Shown in pieces: positions 59,520 through 64,000 of a stretch of DNA of 64,000 nucleotides. The notes beneath the pieces were generated by a model. That model worked only from the letters and a program-made list of their open reading frames with translations, was not told the origin of the DNA and did no database searches. Position 1 is the stretch's first letter; every line of letters starts with the position of its first letter. The position numbers and the translations under genes are program-made. The DNA comes from Thalassotalea sp. 273M-4. GTDB lineage: Bacteria; Pseudomonadota; Gammaproteobacteria; Enterobacterales; Alteromonadaceae. The DNA is taken from positions 1,612,001 through 1,676,000 of the forward strand of contig NZ_CP166961.1 in NCBI RefSeq assembly GCF_041410465.1, written 5' to 3'.

Positions 59520-61085
59520 ATGATGAATTTATTTAAAAATACGTCATTAAAAATTAATGATAAAGAGAATAAAAAAGAATCAACTCAGTGTCGACAAGAT
59601 GCTGAGGACACTGAATATCAGCCAACAAAAGAACAATTAAAACATACTTCAAAAGACGTAAACAGTCAGGGTTCGCATAACTCTAGTGCCTTTTCTTCCC
59701 AAGAAAATCAAAAATTGAGCTCAACAGAGACACATGATATTGACCATAATTCAAGCCCAGGCTTAGCCACAATAAAACATTCCAAGCTTGCCCCTTACCC
59801 AACCAAGATATCTTCTTTGGGATTAAAACAACACGTATTATTAGAATTGCTGGTTAAACATATTCAGTTTAATAGTGTCTTAACCTTAATAGAATTAGCT
59901 AAGCTATTATGTATTTCTCCAAGTATTGTTCAGGAGTTGCTAGATTTATGTAAACGTAAAGCTTGGGTAGAGAATTACAATGCCCATACATCAAAAAAAG
60001 CGGCGAGTGAGTTTGATAAAGGCAATGAAAAACAAAATCAACAAATGCGTTATGTGCTCAGTCATCTGGGCAGAGCCGAAGCGCAAAAGGCTTTTCAACG
60101 TAGCGGATACCTTGGTCCTGCGCCCGTGCCGATTGGTCAATATAACGATATATGCAAAAAACAAAGCAGTCGCCAACGAGTCGTTACTAGGGACTCATTA
60201 CAACAAGCGTTTACCAAGCAAACCTTTTCAGAAGAATTAATCAATCACATTGGTCCCTCGCTCAACTCAAAAAAACCTATTCTTATTTATGGTCATGCAG
60301 GAACGGGAAAAAGCTATTTCTGTCGTCACCTTAATCTGGTTTTTGGGGATGCTGTACTTATTCCTTACGCCATTGAAGTTAATAACGACATTATTCAAGT
60401 ATTTGATCCAGAAATTCATCAAGTACTGCCTATCGAACAGACGAATACATTAATGCTTGATGCTCACCACGATCCTAGGTGGTTATTGTGTAAACGACCT
60501 TTGGTGGTAACTGGCGGAGAGTTAACTTTGGATATGTTAGATGTACGATTTGATAACAACAGCAAATTGTATACAGCACCATTGCAGCTAAAAGCTAATA
60601 ATGGGATTTTGCTACTCGATGACTTAGGTAGGCAAAACATATCTCCTAAAGCACTGTTTAACCGTTGGATTATTCCACTAGAAGAGTCTCGTGACTTTTT
60701 AACCCTACAAGCTGGACTGCACTTTGAATTACCGTTTGAACTTATTTTATTGTTCTCGACCAACTTAGCACCGAGTGATTTGGTAGACGAAGCGTTTTTG
60801 CGTCGTATTGGCTATAAAATTGAATTTGAACCATTAACTGAAAAGCAGTACCGAATTTTGTGGTTTCAGCAATGTCAGCAACAACGATTAGAGTGCAGTG
60901 ATGAGATATTTACCTATTTAGTAACAGACTTACACGAAAGGCATCAGCGTCATTTCTTACCCTGCTATCCACGTGACTTGCAATCAATTATCAGTGATCA
61001 AATTAAATTTAATCAAATTGAATTAACCATCACCAAAGAATTACTCAACTATGCTTGGCACAGTTACTTTGTATCAGAAACATAA
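59520..61085 (+). CDS. AAA+ ATPase with winged-helix N-terminus, Flp-locus associated
   Basis: The 521-residue protein has a polar low-complexity N-terminus (~1-95), a winged-helix-like segment (QHVLLELLVKHIQFNSVLTLIELAKLLCISPSIVQELLD, ~103-142), the Walker A GHAGTGKS, a Walker B in GILLLDDLGRQ, and an Arg-rich end. It is not the TadA/CpaF secretion ATPase. Similar proteins sit in Flp loci of marine gammaproteobacteria; their role is not established. Confidence 0.85.
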   Translation: MMNLFKNTSLKINDKENKKESTQCRQDAEDTEYQPTKEQLKHTSKDVNSQGSHNSSAFSSQENQKLSSTETHDIDHNSSPGLATIKHSKLAPYPTKISSLGLKQHVLLELLVKHIQFNSVLTLIELAKLLCISPSIVQELLDLCKRKAWVENYNAHTSKKAASEFDKGNEKQNQQMRYVLSHLGRAEAQKAFQRSGYLGPAPVPIGQYNDICKKQSSRQRVVTRDSLQQAFTKQTFSEELINHIGPSLNSKKPILIYGHAGTGKSYFCRHLNLVFGDAVLIPYAIEVNNDIIQVFDPEIHQVLPIEQTNTLMLDAHHDPRWLLCKRPLVVTGGELTLDMLDVRFDNNSKLYTAPLQLKANNGILLLDDLGRQNISPKALFNRWIIPLEESRDFLTLQAGLHFELPFELILLFSTNLAPSDLVDEAFLRRIGYKIEFEPLTEKQYRILWFQQCQQQRLECSDEIFTYLVTDLHERHQRHFLPCYPRDLQSIISDQIKFNQIELTITKELLNYAWHSYFVSET

Positions 61086-61155
61086 ATACGGCAGACAAAA
61101 TGAACTCATTTAAAAGTGAATGGCCATTAAATCAGCACATAGCGAAGGAAATATC

Positions 61156-61974
61156 ATGAATAAAAATGTTTTACTTTTTATTTTACTGTCAGCAGCTTTT
61201 GGCTTAGGGGCTGTCTATATCGCCAAAAGTTGGCTCGATGAAAATCGAGCAGTCAATGTACAAAAAGGCTTTGTTCAAGTGGTAAAAGTCACCACCCCCA
61301 TTGGTACAGGAACAATCATAAATACCAAAAATATAGCCTTAGTATCTGTTCCTGAAGAAATGGTTCCTCAAGGGGCAATCACCAGCTTAGAAGACGCAAA
61401 AGGAATGGTGGCTAAACAACGCTTATTTCCTGGCGATTTACTGCATAGCCAACGCGTATCAAAAAAAGGTGAGGGCAGTACTTTAGCGAGTTTGATCGGG
61501 GAAAATATGCGTGCAGTATCCATTCGCGTAAATGACGTCATTGGCGTATCAGGTTTTATATTACCCGGAAATCATGTCGATATTCTCACCACGTTTCAAA
61601 GTAAGGGAGGTCCATCGACGGAAGTGGTGTTATCAAACATTAAAATCCTTGCTGTTGATCAACGCGCCTCCACCGATGAAGGCAAGCCCCAGATAGTACG
61701 TGCAGTGACGGTTGAAGTCAGTTTACCCCAAGCGGAAACTTTACTCAGTGCAACCCGAAAGGGGGCATTACAACTTGCTTTACGTAATCCTAATAATAAA
61801 AAAACGAATCAAGAAGATCTGAAAATGTACGCTGCCCAACCGAAAGTCTTACCCACGAAAAATGTTGATATGGACATAAAAGAAAAGATCACAAAGAAGA
61901 AAGCGCAACCAATAAATCGTAAAGTTGAAGTCATTCGTGGTGTGGTAAAAGAAACTATCTCGGTCTCTATTTAA
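61156..61974 (+). CDS. cpaB: Flp pilus assembly protein CpaB/RcpC
   Basis: The ~272-residue protein has one N-terminal membrane helix (LLFILLSAAFGLGAVYIAKSWL), a SAF domain (VVKVTTPIGTGTIINTKNIALVSVPEEMVPQGAI, ~37-72) and the CpaB-specific RAVSIRVNDVIGVSGFILPGNHVDIL (~115-140). It works in the periplasm with the secretin. ATG 61156 is behind GAAGGAAA; a longer frame upstream has no ribosome site. Confidence 0.93.
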   Translation: MNKNVLLFILLSAAFGLGAVYIAKSWLDENRAVNVQKGFVQVVKVTTPIGTGTIINTKNIALVSVPEEMVPQGAITSLEDAKGMVAKQRLFPGDLLHSQRVSKKGEGSTLASLIGENMRAVSIRVNDVIGVSGFILPGNHVDILTTFQSKGGPSTEVVLSNIKILAVDQRASTDEGKPQIVRAVTVEVSLPQAETLLSATRKGALQLALRNPNNKKTNQEDLKMYAAQPKVLPTKNVDMDIKEKITKKKAQPINRKVEVIRGVVKETISVSI

Positions 61975-61990
61975 TAAACAAGGATTCGCT

Positions 61991-63478
61991 ATGAAAACAG
62001 CAAAAATAACTAAAATGGTCAGGGATATGCTTAATATCGTTCTCCTCGGTTTTTTCAGTATTAGCTTGCTTTGGGCGGGCAACACCTATGCTGGTGGACC
62101 AACAATGGAGAAAAAAGGTACGGTAAAAGTCCCCATATATAAATCAAAAACCCTAAAAATAGGCAAAGGTATTCATCGGGTATCGGTTGGTAATGCAAGT
62201 ATTGCTGATATTTTAATTATCCGAGCAAGTGAATTATATATTGTTGGAAAGTCTCTTGGACATACCAATGTGATGCTATGGGATAAAAATGACCAAGTCC
62301 TTGATGTTATAAACCTAGAAGTGTCGCATGATTTAAACGGCTTACGTGAGCGTTTATATCACTATTTACCGCAAGAAAACATTGGCATTGAAAGCTCTCA
62401 AGGACAATTAATCTTAAGTGGTCAAGCCTCTTCCTTAGCTAAAATGAATATGGCGGTTGAACTTGCAAGCGCCTACGCGCAAGCTGCCAGTGCAAATTCA
62501 CAGTACAGTAAAGTACTTAACATGCTCACTGTGGGAGGTGGACAACAAGTCATGTTGGAAGTCACTGTGGCAGAGGTACAAACAGAAGTAGCAAGACGTT
62601 TAGACTCTAAGTTTTCGATGATTTTTGACGGCACCGATGGTCAAGCAGGGATTATATCGGGAGGCGATGTATTTGATGCTTTAGGTGTTAGTCCTGCAAT
62701 TTCAAGGGGTTTTTTTGGTAGTTACCTCGATGGCGAAATGTTGCTTAACTTTGCTTTTGATGTTGCTAAACAGCATGGTTTAGCAAAAATTTTAGCAGAA
62801 CCTAACATCACCGCATTAAGTGGCCAGCAGGCACAATTTTTATCCGGTGGCGAAGTGCCCGTGCCAGTACCTGGTCGTGATAATACAGGCGTTGAGTATC
62901 GTGATTTTGGCGTAGGTGTTAATTTTTTACCAACCATTTTAGATAGTGGAAAAATTAATCTTAATTTAAATGTATTTGTAAGCGAATTAAGTAACGCCAA
63001 TGCGGTAACGATAAGACCTGAAGGCTCAGGTTCTGCCTTTGTGGTACCTTCTATTTTAAAACGAACCACTTCAACAACGGTAGAACTCGGCGATGGACAA
63101 ACCATTGCAATTGGTGGGTTGATCAGTGATAACTTGCGTGAAAGTGTCGATAAAATACCCGGCTTGGGTGATATTCCAATTCTAGGGCAGTTGTTCCGGA
63201 GTCAAGAGTTTGTCAAAGGGCAAACTGAATTGGTTATTCTGGTCACGCCTAGATTAGTTAGACCATTTAATAAACAAAATATTGTGTTACCAACCGATAA
63301 TTTTGTCCCCGTCGATGATTTAAGCTTTTATTTACTAGGTCAAATGACACCAAGGCACCCCCCTAAAACTCAAGATTCACTAAACCAAATAGAGAACAGA
63401 AATACCGTTATGTTGCCAGACAGCGGTGGAACAAAACAAGTTTATGGTCATCAATTAACCAATAATGAAGGAAACTAG
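61991..63478 (+). CDS. cpaC: Type II/IV secretion-system-like secretin CpaC/RcpA
   Basis: The 495-residue protein has a signal peptide, an N-terminal BON-like/T2SS-T3SS pilus domain (LKIGKGIHRVSVGNASIADILIIRASELYIVGKSLGHTNVMLWD, ~50-95) and a secretin domain with VTVAEVQTEVARRLDSKFS and VELGDGQTIAIGGLISDNLRESVDKIPGLGDIPILGQLFRS (~358-405). It forms the outer membrane channel for the Flp pilus. It lies 16 bases after cpaB. Confidence 0.95.
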   Translation: MKTAKITKMVRDMLNIVLLGFFSISLLWAGNTYAGGPTMEKKGTVKVPIYKSKTLKIGKGIHRVSVGNASIADILIIRASELYIVGKSLGHTNVMLWDKNDQVLDVINLEVSHDLNGLRERLYHYLPQENIGIESSQGQLILSGQASSLAKMNMAVELASAYAQAASANSQYSKVLNMLTVGGGQQVMLEVTVAEVQTEVARRLDSKFSMIFDGTDGQAGIISGGDVFDALGVSPAISRGFFGSYLDGEMLLNFAFDVAKQHGLAKILAEPNITALSGQQAQFLSGGEVPVPVPGRDNTGVEYRDFGVGVNFLPTILDSGKINLNLNVFVSELSNANAVTIRPEGSGSAFVVPSILKRTTSTTVELGDGQTIAIGGLISDNLRESVDKIPGLGDIPILGQLFRSQEFVKGQTELVILVTPRLVRPFNKQNIVLPTDNFVPVDDLSFYLLGQMTPRHPPKTQDSLNQIENRNTVMLPDSGGTKQVYGHQLTNNEGN

Positions 63479-63479
63479 T

Positions 63480-63743
63480 ATGTTATCCGAACGACAAACT
63501 AATGGTGTGCTATTGGCGGTAAGTATTTATTTGTTGAGTGCTTGCTCAAGTAACGACCCTTACCCAATTACCGATAGCATCGTTAATATTAAGCATCACC
63601 AAATACTCGATGCTACGTCATCTCAAACAAATGAAGGCATAGTAACCGGACTTAACGGAAGCTACGGAGAACAAGTGATAAAAAACTATGTTAAGTCAGC
63701 TGACAGCGATCTGCAAGAGGCAACGACAGGCATAGATAATTGA
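63480..63743 (+). CDS. Small lipoprotein in the Flp locus
   Basis: The 87-residue protein has a signal ending in lipobox LSAC (VLLAVSIYLLSACSS). The mature ~60 residues are polar and not recognised. It sits where many Tad loci have CpaD/TadD-type lipoproteins but is much shorter. GAAGGAAA precedes the ATG, one base after the secretin stop. Confidence 0.75.
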   Translation: MLSERQTNGVLLAVSIYLLSACSSNDPYPITDSIVNIKHHQILDATSSQTNEGIVTGLNGSYGEQVIKNYVKSADSDLQEATTGIDN

Positions 63744-63853
63744 TGATTTTAAGAAAGTAAAGTTAGCGATATTTACCTTAACATAGGTTTAGGACTCAAA
63801 AGGATTTTTATTGCTGATGCAATGAAAACAAACCCAACGTGGCGATATAACAG

Positions 63854-64000
63854 ATGAACACAGACATGAAGTTTTGCCAACAACAGTCAGAAAAAATTAT
63901 GCCAGATATCGAAGTGATTGATTTGAGTCATTGCGGTCATTACCAGCGTCAAACAGGTAATATTTTAGTGGTATTCACCATAGCTCTATTTGCTTTGATT
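63854..64000 (+). CDS. TadE/TadG-like Flp pilus protein, N-terminal part (cut by window end)
   Basis: The open frame from ATG 63854 has 49 codons to the end. HYQRQTGNILVVFTIALFALI is the typical TadE/TadG N-terminal segment (a Gly before a hydrophobic helix). The rest lies beyond the window. A longer member (TadG) or a short one (TadE) cannot be distinguished. Confidence 0.65.
   Translation, partial: MNTDMKFCQQQSEKIMPDIEVIDLSHCGHYQRQTGNILVVFTIALFALI

Overview
The window looks like a chromosomal segment of a marine gammaproteobacterium of the Alteromonadales (Colwelliaceae-like, e.g. Colwellia or Thalassotalea). This rests on the AT-rich sequence, the hexR-pyk / zwf-pgl-edd-eda arrangement, the sppA-ansA pair, the GapA plus GapB-like dehydrogenases, a Tad/Flp pilus locus and a sedentary chromosomal integron. 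The genus is an inference; no rRNA or tRNA gene is visible.

Positions 1-13.3 kb hold central carbon metabolism. HexR and pyruvate kinase (minus strand) face the Entner-Doudoroff operon zwf-pgl-edd-eda. After a small insertion element and hemG come gapA, gnd, msrB and a frameshifted gapB-like gene. HexR-like boxes lie before hexR, zwf, gapA/gnd and gapB, so the region reads as a local HexR regulon. A 944-bp element with perfect 23-bp terminal inverted repeats, carrying a GIY-YIG nuclease gene, sits exactly at the T-tract of the eda terminator.

Positions 13.3-24.4 kb are ordinary chromosome: a thioredoxin-like protein, an M14 carboxypeptidase, an AGCS symporter with a strong leader hairpin, a DUF349 protein, asparaginase I, signal peptide peptidase SppA and a DoxX protein.

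Positions 24.5-40.8 kb are a sedentary chromosomal integron. IntI (minus strand, under a perfect LexA box) diverges from about 20 cassettes separated by attC sites of one family. Sites near intI are intact. Further away they become truncated or lose the R' cleavage base, and some cassettes have fused. Cassettes encode an RcsF-like lipoprotein, a LysE exporter, a protein with a HEPN RNase motif, a PIN-like protein, flavodoxin-fold quinone reductases, a three-gene pirin/HxlR cassette with its own promoters, a GrpB-family protein, GNAT, SDR, and many very small membrane proteins.

Positions 40.8-55.4 kb carry hydrolases, an acetyltransferase, an HTH membrane protein, nitroreductase, SGNH hydrolase, asnS, pepE, an orphan HicB-like protein beside a 33-bp periodic repeat, an acyl-CoA synthetase, inosine-guanosine kinase and an AraC-type regulator with a degenerate receiver-like N-terminus.

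Positions 55.5-64 kb hold an L,D-transpeptidase and the start of a Tad/Flp pilus locus: three tandem flp pilin genes, each with the same ~165-bp upstream block, then prepilin peptidase, an AAA+ ATPase, CpaB, the secretin CpaC/RcpA, a small lipoprotein and a TadE/G-like protein cut by the window end.
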